From: Nematostella vectensis
Taxonomy: Eukaryota > Cnidaria > Anthozoa > Actiniaria > Edwardsiidae
DNA: 64,000 bases
Reading direction: 5' to 3'
Assembly (NCBI RefSeq): GCF_932526225.1
Contig: NC_064047.1
Location: forward strand, 8,297,994 to 8,361,993
Program-made: the position numbers and the translations under genes
Shown: positions 24,216-35,636 of the stretch, in pieces
Numbering within the stretch: the stretch's first letter is position 1
Layout: every line of letters starts with the position of its first letter
The notes under the pieces: generated by a model
Seen by the model: the letters and a program-made list of their open reading frames with translations, nothing else
The model's database searches: none
What the model was told of the DNA's origin: nothing

Positions 24216-24764
24216 ATGTGTGTTGATCACGTGCTGCCTGTAGATGTGCGTTTACCTGTACGGATAGACGAGTCCCGTGTTGATCACGTGCTGTTGGTAG
24301 ATTGGAAATTACCTGTACGGATAGACGAATCCCTTTTTGATAACGTGCTGCTGGTAGATGTGTTTTTACCTGTATGGATAGACAAGTCCCGTGTTGATCA
24401 CGTGCTGTTGGTAGATGGGAATTTACCTGTACGGATAGACGAATCCCTTTTTGATAACGTGCTGATGCTGGTAGATGTGTTTTTACCTGTACGAATAGAC
24501 GAGTACCTTGTTGATCACGTGCTGTTGGTAGATGTGTATTTACCTGCATGGATGGACAAGTCCCGTGTTGATCACGTGCAGCTGGTAGATGTGTATTTAC
24601 CTGTACGGATAGACGAGTCCCGTGTTGATCACGTGCTGTTGGTAGATGGGCATTTACCTGTACGGATAGACGAGTCCCGTGTTGATCACGTGCAGCTGGT
24701 AAATGTGTATTTACCTGTACGGATAGACGAGTCCCGTGTTGATCACGTGCAGTTGGTATGTTGA
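24216..24764. repeat. Exon-6 donor minisatellite, MCO A
   Basis: Nine 57-bp units: 38 bases of exon 6 end plus 19 intron bases starting GTAAATACACATC. Each carries CACGTG and a donor; some donors vary (for example GTAAAA). The true exon is the unit at the 5' end of the gene direction. Confidence 0.92.
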
Positions 24765-24883
24765 TCCCGGTTTGACCCTGAAGATGCTGAGCGGTGCAGT
24801 GTTGTTGCCATGGCGACCTTTTCCATTCACTAAACCCGACCAATAGTGCAAGTGGTTTTCAATCGTCCAGTCAAACATATAAC
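24715..24883 (-). CDS. MCO A exon 6
   Basis: Encodes [16 protein letters not shown] through [17 protein letters not shown]. Donor CCGTACAG/GTAAAT, followed by eight more copies of a 57-bp unit containing the last 38 exon bases and the donor. Confidence 0.85.
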
Positions 24884-25415
24884 CTGCAAACACACAACAA
24901 TCGCGAATTCCCAGTCAGAGCACATATTTTGTGCTGCAGTGGTTATCCCAGCTATTGTTTAACAAAATTTGAAGATATCTTATTTTTATCAAACAAAAAG
25001 TCAAGTAATGAACATTATTCGCTTATTATATTATTCGCCCTTTCTGTTTGCTTCCTTCTCCATCTAACTACCCCCTCTTTGAGACGCGCATTGGTAAGAA
25101 TATTCGCTACATATTTTCAAATAGTCATATTGCGGTGCACCACAAGCACTGAGAGAAATCTTTATTTCGCCTCTTTGAACGCAAGAAGATGTGAGGTGGG
25201 TTCTTGTGTTCTGTTGGGGGTTTATAATGTAACGTTAGATTACAAACCACACAACATCGGGTCATGGGAGGATAAATAATTTGTAGGTTTCAGCTCCAAT
25301 ACATTTTTTCAAACCATTCAGTCCGAAGGAGGGGACCACCCCCACCCCCCCTACTTCCGCCACTGATATAATATTTAATGCAACGTAATAGAATGTAATG
25401 CAATAATTCCCTTAC

Positions 25416-25555
25416 TAAGTTTCTCATTGGCATAGAAGATATCCCCATATCCTTTCCGTGTTATTCGCAGTGGGTTTGAAATCTCTATTTCAGTGGAGTG
25501 CCATGGAAACCAGTCACTCAAAGTGATGACGTGATACGGCAGGCGGGGCAGCGAC
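25416..25555 (-). CDS. MCO A exon 5
   Basis: Encodes [16 protein letters not shown], the start of cupredoxin domain 2. Acceptor TTTCCAG, donor AACTTA/GTAAGG. Confidence 0.85.
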
Positions 25556-26275
25556 CTGGAAACGAAGTGTTCCAAGTTTGCTTTGATAATCAGGATATTA
25601 AATCCCACACGAATGGTTCAATCAAATTAGGGCTTCTGTTACTATCGAATCCGTTGTATTGCAACGCCGCATTTTCAAAACATCGGTTTGTTTTTGTTTT
25701 GGGGTTTTCTGTTCCGCCAGTCAAATTATTCTAAAGCCAATCAGGTTCTTGCCATCTCTTGCCTAGTGCAGTTGCCTGGCTTTCTGTCGCGACACTGTCT
25801 GGTTTTCGTCCAGAGGATAGCCAGTGAAGTGCACAAAGCGATTCTGATTGGCTCAGAATAATTTTACTGACGGAACAGAAAACCAAAACAAATCGTGTTT
25901 TGAAAACGCAGCGTCGCGATACAACGGATTCGACAGTAAGGCGTATTTCTATGTCAGAGCTTGAGCCTAATACTTTAAGGGCAACATCAAGGGTCTTGTT
26001 CGTCTGAAAAGAGCTCCTAGGCATGTTTAGGATTGAAATCGTTAGCATTTCTTGGTCACTGGCTATTGACTTTATTAAGGGTCTTGTTCGTCTGAAAAGA
26101 GCTCTGGAAATAGGTATGTTTAGGATTGAAATCGTAATCATTTTCTTGGTCTATGGCTGTTGACTTTGTGTGGTACTGCACCAATGGAAAATCTCCTTTA
26201 AATATATGAGAGCTCTTTGGGCCCCAGTGTTTTTTTATTGTCACCTACGGGGGCTCTATCGCATTAATTTTCTAC

Positions 26276-26385
26276 CTGTGAATGATCAGTGCACCGTAAA
26301 GCCCGTCAGATTTCTGGAGCTCAAAGTGCGAATGATACCAATGCGTCCCCGGCGGGTCAGCGATAAATCGATACTGGAAAGATTG
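26276..26385 (-). CDS. MCO A exon 4 (copper motif 2, HSH)
   Basis: Reads [22 protein letters not shown], the second copper-binding motif. Acceptor TTTTTCTAG, donor TTCACAG/GTAGAA. The upstream AG choice keeps the family spacing. Confidence 0.85.
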
Positions 26386-26984
26386 CTAGAAAAAAAAAAT
26401 AAATGAAAAAAAAAAAAAAACATCAGCAAAGTGTCCCAATACATTTAACTCTGTCCAAACGCTTTCTTCTGTGGTTTCATATCGACAGTTATCATCCACG
26501 TAATTATCGCCGTTACCGTCACTATTAGACCTTGTCCCCGAGTATTCGTTTTCTATTGATAACGCAACCTTTTTTTTAGATACAGGTATCGTCCACACGT
26601 TATCCCGAAGACGATGAACTGAAAACGGAACTATTATTTGAAATTGTTTCCAGAATGTAAAACTTTAAAAACGACACCATTTGGGTGCCGTGGACGGACC
26701 AAATCGGGCCTATTCGATGATTCACTTGGCGCGCATGATTCAAACAAGAAAAAAAATGTTTGCGCTGCAGGTCGTACCGTTTCGTATCGTATACTTTGAG
26801 TATTCGTGTGAACGTGCCATCATAAAAACGTTTCAAGTGGACGCGGGTGCTTTTGAGAACGGAACGAAAAGGTACGTCGGGACGGGTCATTACCAGCAGC
26901 GGCATTACAACCCAGCAATCATCAATGTAATTGTTATCAAGATTTCCCACACAATCCTTTAACACACATACACACCACAGGCAA

Positions 26985-27272
26985 TCCACACTACATACAC
27001 GTACGAGGAGAAAGACCACAAGTCACGTGACGCGTTACCTTGGCCTCGATTGGCAATCCATACTACGTGCGCCCACAAGGAAAAAGAACGCAAGTCACGT
27101 GACGCGTTACCTTGAACTAGATTGGCAATCCAAACTATGTGCGCCCACAAGGAAAAAGACCGCAAGTCACGTGACGCGTTACCTTGACCTGGATTGGCAA
27201 TCCAAACTATGTGCGCCCACAAGGAAAAAGACCGCAAGTCACGTGACGCGTTACCTTGACCTGGATTGGACA
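26985..27272. repeat. Exon-3 donor minisatellite, MCO A
   Basis: About 72-bp units each holding the last ~17 exon bases, the donor and an intronic CAAGTCACGTGACGCG segment; GTTACCTTG recurs near 27040, 27106, 27178 and 27250. Confidence 0.88.
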
Positions 27273-27383
27273 CTGGCTTATGTACGCGACTCCATCCATC
27301 CATGGGTTACTGCGCATGTGCACTCCATGCCAGTGAATAGTCACGCCTTCTTTTAACAGGTGATTGACGACTGTCACTACAAC
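27255..27383 (-). CDS. MCO A exon 3 (copper motif 1, HWHG)
   Basis: Reads [18 protein letters not shown] then ISQCPIQVK. Donor chosen is GTCAAG/GTAACG; a second GT nine bases earlier (CCAG/GTCAAG) is possible but would drop two residues of the conserved spacing. Confidence 0.85.
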
Positions 27384-27520
27384 CTGAAACAAAAGAAATC
27401 TTCCTTTTTGACAATGATTAAGTTTAATTAATTCGTACCAATTTGGATTATTTTTTCCATAAATGTTACCTCAAAGAATAACCTGGAATTGATTTTACCT
27501 ATGTCTTATCTGTCTGATCT

Positions 27521-27640
27521 CTTACCTCGGCCCCTTCAGTGACCTCAATAGTCGGACCTGGGAAATGACATTAACTATATTTGTCTGATCGCTTACCTCG
27601 GCCCCTTCAGTGACCTCAATAGTCGGACCTGGGAACTGGT
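27521..27640. repeat. Exon-2 donor duplication, MCO A
   Basis: About 39 bases of the exon 2 end plus its donor are repeated with a 71-bp period, giving a second CGAG/GTAAG downstream in the intron. Confidence 0.85.
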
Positions 27641-27720
27641 CGTTGATAGTGATGATTGTTCTATTGATGCCGTCAACAGTGTGCACCTTGTCCAAAGGAA
27701 TACTAATGTTTGGTACCGTT
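27597..27720 (-). CDS. MCO A exon 2
   Basis: Encodes [16 protein letters not shown], the start of cupredoxin domain 1. Donor GCCGAG/GTAAGC. One extra copy of the exon tail plus donor lies 71 bp downstream. Confidence 0.85.
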
Positions 27721-27895
27721 CTACACAAAGAAAAAGACGATTTAAATAGAAAACTTTGTTCAGGGGGGCAAGCCCGAGGTATTTATTTTGCTCGCTTCAG
27801 CTGTCACTCGAAAACAAACACTGAAGCGTAGTAAAAATGGCAAGTGATAAGGCTAAGCTGATGGAGAACGGCATCAAATAATAAAATTTAAGAGG

Positions 27896-28136
<241 letters not shown>

Positions 28137-29336
28137 GGGGGGGGTAGCCCAAGCTCTGTCAATGAGTAATTTGAACTATAGAAATGATAAAGGAAATTCT
28201 AATTTTCACCGAACATCGCTAAATGAAACGTCCCCAAATATACGCTTTAAATCTTTTAAACGTGGAAATAATAGACGACTACAAGTACTACATCACGCTG
28301 GAGTGAATTTATTACATTTTAAGAATACTAGCATAAAGTAACAACACCATAAGTCCTCTCGGTCAATGAGCCGGTCGATTCAAATCACTCATTGACCGAG
28401 CTTGGGGTACCTGTGTATACACAAACATAGTCGATTGTCGAATCTTCATTTGCATGAACTTGCATTAATAATGGTTCATAATACAACGTTATAACGAGCC
28501 CCAGCTCCTAAGCTCCTTAGCAACGAGCTCTGGATCGCGCAGAGATGGTACGTCTCGCGTACCATCTCGACGTTGGGCACCCTGGTTTCTAGTAATGAGA
28601 ACATTCCTGCCCAACACATAGGCTGTCGTAATCTCTAAGTGTGGGGTGAGGAAACGTGTGCTTTATCTGTCAACGTATATGACTTTTGTCAGTGTGTCTA
28701 GTAGTCCAACAAAGCAATCGAAGTAAGGGGAATGCGGAATTTTATCGTGAATTCCGTTAGGAAATGTGAATTTCAAAATGTGTGACGCAAAGTACGTAGG
28801 GTACAAACCAGGTTTTGCTCCGATAGATTTCTGGTTAAGAATTATTTTTGGAGGGGTCCAAGCGTAAACTACAAGGCAAAACGCATTATACTAGGCTTAT
28901 ATTCGCGCCGCTTTCTTTGATATCTGTTTCTCAGTTTGTATTAAAAAAAACCTTCATTATTAGGATTTTTGTAATTCGCTGATCAAAACGAGACAACGGC
29001 ACCCTTCTGTGTTTAACTCTTTTATTGGAATAGGGATCTGTGTAGTTCTTTCTGCGTTCCACATTCCGTTAAGACGAGCTTAGAAATGTTAGTAGCTGCT
29101 CGTACGGGACACGAGACAAATGACTTATGGAAATCCCTTTTTATGCGAAGTAAACTTCATAATCATTCTTTTCTTGGAATCAAACAATGTATTTTGCGGA
29201 GTTTCTCTCACTATCCTGACCTTTCCCTGTCTACTATCAAGTCTCTAATACTATCATGACAATATTATAACAAATTTGATCATATTCAAAAATTCCCTCA
29301 CGCAAAGCGATAGCGTAGAGAGGACATCAGCCATAC

Positions 29337-29566
29337 CTGTGAAAGCCATGTGGAGTGGCAAGTAGAGACAAGGAACCGTCGTCTTCGAGTTTCACTTGGT
29401 ACGCATTATTAGCGTCCGAGGAGTACATCATGGTCTTCGTCTCCCGCACAACAAACTCGTACTCGCAAATCGACTTGGTGCATATCTCCGTATTAGAAAC
29501 ATGGAACATTATAAACATTATAATCGAGCCGACCGCTTTCCTTATCATTTGCCAATTAGTGGCCAT
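29337..29566 (-). CDS. Duplicate MCO A leader exon, proximal
   Basis: Unit 1 of the tandem array; the encoded protein is identical to the middle leader. Closest to exon 2, so it would give the shortest intron 1 if transcribed from its own start. Confidence 0.6.
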
Positions 29567-30781
29567 ATTGAAAAGATTTTTTGGCTCGTATTTTACTGCT
29601 CAAATGATAAAAGAATGTGAAGCTCCTTCTGTTTTATTCAATAATAATAATAAGTTATAAAGTTAATCCCCCAGGGATTATTCCTTTATGCAGCAATCTT
29701 TTAAACGTGGAAACAATAGACGACTACAAGTACTACATCACGCTGGAGTGAATTTATTACATTTTAAGAATACTAGCATAAAGTAACAACACCATAAGTC
29801 CTCTCGGTCAATGAGCCGGTCGATTCAAATCACTCATTGACCGAGCTTGGGCTACCTGTGTATACACAAACAAAGTCGATTGTCGAATCTTCATTTGCAT
29901 GAACTTGCATTAATAATGGTTCATAATACAACGTTATAACGAGCCCCAGCTCCTAAGCTCCTTAGCAACGAGCTCTGGATCGCGCAGAGATGGTACGTCT
30001 CGCGTACCATCTCGACGTTGGGCACCCTGGTTTCTAGTAATGAGAACATTCCTGCCCAACACATAGGCTGTCGTAATCTCTAAGTGTGGGGTGAGGAAAC
30101 GTGTGCTTTATCTGTCAACGTATATGACTTTTGTCAGTGTGTCTAGTAGTCCAACAAAGCAATCGAAGTAAGGGGAATGCGGAATTTTATCGTGAATTCC
30201 GTTAGGAAATGTGAATTTCAAAATGTGTGACGCAAAGTACGTAGGGTACAAACCAGGTTTTGCTCCGATAGATTTCTGGTTAAGAATTATTTTTGGAGGG
30301 GTCCAAGCGTAAACTACAAGGCAAAACGCATTATACTAGGCTTATATTCGCGCCGCTTTCTTTGATATCTGTTTCTCAGTTTGTATTAAAAAAAACCTTC
30401 ATTATTAGGATTTTTGTAATTCGCTGATCAAAACGAGACAACGGCACCCTTCTGTGTTTAACTCTTTTATTGGAATAGGGATCTGTGTAGTTCTTTCTGC
30501 GTTCCACATTCCGTTAAGACGAGCTTAGAAATGTTAGTAGCTGCTCGTACGGGACACGAGACAAATGACTTATGGAAATCCCTTTTTATGCGAAGTAAAC
30601 TTCATAATCATTCTTTTCTTGGAATCAAACAATGTATTTTGCGGAGTTTCTCTCACTATCCTGACCTTTCCCTGTCTACTATCAAGTCTCTAATACTATC
30701 ATGACAATATTATAACAAATTTGATCATATTCAAAAATTCCCTCACGCAAAGCGATAGCGTAGAGAGGACATCAGCCATAC

Positions 30782-31011
30782 CTGTGAAAGCCATGTGGAG
30801 TGGCAAGTAGAGACAAGGAACCGTCGTCTTCGAGTTTCACTTGGTACGCATTATTAGCGTCCGAGGAGTACATCATGGTCTTCGTCTCCCGCACAACAAA
30901 CTCGTACTCGCAAATCGACTTGGTGCATATCTCCGTATTAGAAACATGGAACATTATAAACATTATAATCGAGCCGACCGCTTTCCTTATCATTTGCCAA
31001 TTAGTGGCCAT
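30782..31011 (-). CDS. Duplicate MCO A leader exon, middle
   Basis: Matches the 34873 leader in reading frame and donor, with one residue difference in the signal segment (IIMF versus IIIF). It lies in unit 2 of the 1445-bp tandem repeat with only about 130 bp of original upstream sequence. Use depends on whether that carries a promoter. Confidence 0.6.
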
Positions 31012-32180
31012 ATTGAAAAGATTTTTTGGCTCGTATTTTACTGCTCAAATGATAAAAGAATGTGAAGCTCCTTCTGTTTTATTCAATAATAATAATAAGT
31101 TATAAAGTTAATCCCCCAGGGATTATTCCTTTATGCAGCAATCTTTTAAACGTGGAAACAATAGACGACTACAAGTACTACATCACGATGGAGTGAATTT
31201 ATTACATTTTAAGAATACTAGCATAAAGTAACAACACCATAAGTCCTCTCGGTCAATGAGCCGGTCGATTCAAATCACTCATTGACCGAGCTTGGGCTAC
31301 CTGTGTATACACAAACAAAGTCGATTGTCGAATCTTCATTTGCATGAACTTGCATTAATAATGGTTCATAATACAACGTTATAACGAGCCCCAGCTCCTA
31401 AGCTCCTTAGCAACGAGCTCTGGATCGCGCAGAGATGGTACGTCTCGCGTACCATCTCGACGTTGGGCACCCTGGTTTCTAGTAATGAGAACATTCCTGC
31501 CCAACACATAGGCTGTCGTAATCTCTAAGTGTGGGGTGAGGAAACGTGTGCTTTATCTGTCAACGTATATGACTTTTGTCAGTGTGTCTAGTAGTCCAAC
31601 AAAGCAATCGAAGTAAGGGGAATGCGGAATTTTATCGTGAATTCCGTTAGGAAATGTGAATTTCAAAATGTGTGACGCAAAGTACGTAGGGTACAAACCA
31701 GGTTTTGCTCCGATAGATTTCTGGTTAAGAATTATTTTTGGAGGGGTCCAAGCGTAAACTACAAGGCAAAACGCATTATACTAGGCTTATATTCGCGCCG
31801 CTTTCTTTGATATCTGTTTCTCAGTTTGTATTAAAAAAAACCTTCATTATTAGGATTTTTGTAATTCGCTGATCAAAACGAGACAACGGCACCCTTCTGT
31901 GTTTAACTCTTTTATTGGAATAGGGATCTGTGTAGTTCTTTCTGCGTTCCACATTCCGTTAAGACGAGCTTAGAAATGTTAGTAGCTGCTCGTACGGGAC
32001 ACGAGACAAATGACTTATGGAAATCCCTTTTTATGCGAAGTAAACTTCATAATCATTCTTTTCTTGGAATCAAACAATGTATTTTGCGGAGTTTCTCTCA
32101 CTATCCTGACCTTTCCCTGTCTACTATCAAGTCTCTAATACTATCATGACAATATTATAACAAATTTGATCATATTCAAA

Positions 32181-34386
32181 TATAGGAGGCGGCCGACGAA
32201 CCGGCCTGAAGATCTCTCAAAGGCATATCCTAAGTGAGGGTGTTATCATTATAATTCGCACGATACATTCTGCAAAATATACAAAGGCTATCCAGCACGA
32301 AGGGTTCGGATGTTCCACGAAAATCCTGTACGCCCAACAGGATCAAATTTACTTTTAAGTTTGAATTGCAAAAGAATATAATTTTCTTTTGTACCCCAAG
32401 GCGTTCAGTCATGTTACAATGACAGATCCTTTGCCCGGATAAATCGGCTAAGGTACAGAAATAAAAAACTAGATCAAATTTGCTTTTATGTGTAAATCCT
32501 AAACGAATGCCTTTCTCTTTTGTTGTACAGGACCCGAAATGATCCCAGGACCCGAAACGATCCCCAAAAGTTCCCCAACTGATCCCGGGACCTGAAACCA
32601 TCCCCAAAAGTCCTCGAAATGAACCCCAAGGAATTACAGTAATGGACAACTAAAGGAATGTGTAAGGATTGGCTTTCAGTTTTAAAAGCATATGAAACAT
32701 TTAGCTTTGTTTGTGTTATTAAAAGGAAATTTACCTTAACTAAAACTATAGTATTAAGATTTTAATATACGACTGCGGGGGGAAAACAGTGGTTGAGTCA
32801 GAAATTGGGGTCAACTAACAATTCTTTGTGATAGTAATTTGAAGAACCCGGCGTGGATAAATCATTTTTACATAACAAGCATCGGTAGTAGAAGGGTTGT
32901 TAGAGCGTATTACTCAGTGTGCTTTTGTCATTCCATCTTCTCGGCCAAACCGGCTGCCTAAATGTGTCGGTAAATACTCGTGGTGAAATACATGTTTGGT
33001 TTACGAATGCATATTAATTTTTAGGGGTGATGTTTACCGGAAATAAGATTTAGAGTGTCAGAGTCATGTGTCGGAACCGCAAAATGTTTAGAGTGTGATG
33101 GAAGGTCAAAAGTTTGGTTGATCTGAGCAAAGCTGTGTTATGTTTATATATGCTGTATTTCCGTAGCAATTAAAAGTTGTGTTTTTGGGTTTAACGCCTG
33201 GCAATGTAATAAATAGAAGTATTGTGTTGGAATATAATATTTTTAAGTCACGTTGTTTAGAAATCGAGTCGCTGTTAACCCTTAATTATGCTTCAAGAAT
33301 TGCAAGTATTGATTCTGATTCCCTTTGTCCATTACCGCAATTCCTTGGGGTTGATTTCGGGGACTCCTCGGTATCGTCTCGGGTACGAGGATCAGTTGGG
33401 GTACTTTTGGGGATCATTTCGGGTCCTGGGATCGTTTCGGGTCCTGGGATCATTTCGGGTCCTGTACAGTGTACAGAAAAAAAAACTAGATCAAATTTGC
33501 TTTTATGTACAAATGCTTTTCTCTTTTGTACCCAAGGCGTTCAGTCATGTTACAATGACAGATCCTTTGCCCGGATAAATCGGCTAAGGTACAGAAATAA
33601 AAAACTAGATCAAATTTGCTTTTTTTAGTTTAAATGCATAAAGATAAGAAAAAAAGACGCTATTCTATTTTGTACCTGAGTGCGGCTACTGGATTGACTG
33701 CGTTGGGTTGATCAATTCCGATTGATCTACGTCGGCTATATCAGAATATCAAGTGTTGTTTTCTTTCTCCGGGCTTGGATTTGTCTTGTCGCCTTCGTAT
33801 TGTCCAATATCATTGCAAGGCCGCTTAAATCCATCTATCTATATTGCTATCGCTCTACATCAATAAGGTCGGAATTACGCTTAAGGCATGGGCAATAACA
33901 ACCTCCAGTTTGCCGGTCCTCTCCGGTGCTCTGCTCCGCGTTTTCAAGTCTATGGCATAGCTGTCGATAATTCTATATTCCGCCTATGATTGCTTTAGAG
34001 TAGGCTGAATTCCTTCCCTGGAAAGCCACATGTCTCTTGAGTTAGTAGCTAATGTATTTCGTATTTCGAACTTTCGAGGAAATACTCCCTGTATTGTTAT
34101 GTTCAAATCCCTCTCCGCGAGTTAACTTGTTATCTATGAGCGAGCGCGGGATTTACTACGCGTCTCGTGATACTATTTTGGCGCCCATGTCGGTTTTTTC
34201 CTTAGCCCGGCCCTTTAAATTAAACATTGCTAATAAATTAAGACTAAATAGTTCAGATTACACAGGGAGAGTATCCCGATGTACTGAGTGATTGTTGGCA
34301 CCAGTACGCAGTGTAGGTGACATTTTTATTATTGAATTTGACACTTCTACTATTGGATTATGACGTCGAGCACGACTTCCGGAATT
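32181..34386. repeat. Element interior with direct and inverted repeats
   Basis: A block beginning GGCGTTCAGTCATGTTAC occurs at about 32400 and 33537 in the same orientation, while a GGACCCGAAA(T/C)GATCCC block at 32528-32600 is inverted at 33390-33470. No coding assignment. Confidence 0.6.
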
Positions 34387-34643
34387 GCTGGGGCTCGTTA
34401 TGGGAGATAAGTTCTTGACATGTCAATTAGAGCAATAGACGGTTAAATTTGACAATCGCATAACAGCAGTTTCTCGAAAAGTTACAAAATAAGATGTTGC
34501 CCCTAAATAATTTTACGCTATCGATCCTCAAAGATCTCGTCGCGCAAACTACATAAGCAATTACACATTGAGTGCTGTCAAGGTCACGCTAAACCAAAAT
34601 TCCCTCACGCAAAGCGATAGCGTAGAGAGGACATCAGCCATAC

Positions 34644-34873
34644 CTGTGAAAGCCATGTGGAGTGGCAAGTAGAGACAAGGAACCGTCGTCTTCGAGTTTC
34701 ACTTGGTACGCATTATTAGCGTCCGAGGAGTACATCATGGTCTTCGTCTCCCGCACAACAAACTCGTACTCGCAAATCGACTTGGTGCAAATCTCCGTAT
34801 TAGAAACATGGAACATTATAAAGATTATAATCGAGCCGACCGCTTTCCTTATCATTTGCCAATTAGTGGCCAT
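34644..34873 (-). CDS. MCO A leader exon, distal (likely original)
   Basis: Encodes [14 protein letters not shown] with a hydrophobic signal segment and [12 protein letters not shown]. Of the three copy-A leaders only this one has the same flanks as copy B on both sides (34397-34643 and 34874-35030), so it is probably the ancestral exon 1. Donor TTTCACAG/GTATGG, phase 2. Confidence 0.8.
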
Positions 34874-35636
34874 ATTGAAAAGATTTTTTGGCTCGTATTT
34901 TACTGCTCAAATGATAAAAGAATGTGAAGCTCCTTCTGTTTTATTCAATAATAATAATAAGTTATAAAGTTAATCCCCCAGGGATTATTCCTTTATGCAG
35001 CAACATGACTCCGACACAAATGGCTGCATCAAAAAAGACCTGTGAACAATAAAGAAACTATTCTGCTTAATTTTCGCACGTACTTACGTACGTACGATTT
35101 TAAAAATTCGCAAACTTAAAGACCCGCGAAAAACAAAGACCGCGAACTCTGATCTCGCCAAATTTAATAGGACATGTGTAACGGTACTCGATAATTGCTC
35201 GAGAGAACAAGAACACTTTTACATTACTGTAAGGCTGACTTAAGGAGATTCATATTCAGCTGCCGCTAAGTGACAGGGTGTTGGTTTTGTTTCAATTATA
35301 TTGGTCTTGTTTCAGTAGTCGTTTAACGTCATTTTATTGTAAAAACGAAAAAAAGGCACATCCCCTGCGAACACAATTTTTCTCCACAATCGCGAAATTA
35401 AAGCCTAACGGAATGTGCCAAGAAAATTCTCGCGAAATCTAAGATGCGCGAAAATAAAGAAGAATAAGAAACCTAAGGATTTCCTGTAGAACGCAGGATA
35501 GTCAAAACTGAGCAATTCGCTTATAAAACAAAGCAAACTCAGACTATGAAATGGTTGAATGAAAAATAAAAAGGTTTGGTGTTCAAGCCATGTAGCTGTT
35601 CTCACAAAGTAATAACTTTATGGTAACATTAGAAAA

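Larger units (their letters stand above)
28250..32180. repeat. 1445-bp tandem repeat carrying MCO leader exon
   Basis: Two full units (28250-29694, 29695-31139) and a partial third (31140-32180). Each full unit has part of intron 1, the left end of an inverted-repeat element, leader exon 1 and about 130 bp of upstream sequence, joined at AATCTTTTAAAC. Near-identity of units suggests recent origin. Confidence 0.93.
28493..34399. mobile_element. Inverted-repeat element interrupted by tandem duplication
   Basis: AACGAGCCCCAGC at 28493-28505 and its exact complement GCTGGGGCTCGTT at 34387-34399 flank DNA missing from MCO B intron 1, where the sequence passes directly through (51335-51350). Removing the tandem-duplicated leaders leaves an element of about 3 kb. 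No transposase was recognised. Confidence 0.6.

Noticed and set aside
24151-24843. 230-codon frame with [17 protein letters not shown] repeats
   Set aside because: It is an off-frame reading of the 57-bp donor array; the correct exon frame stops just past the donor.
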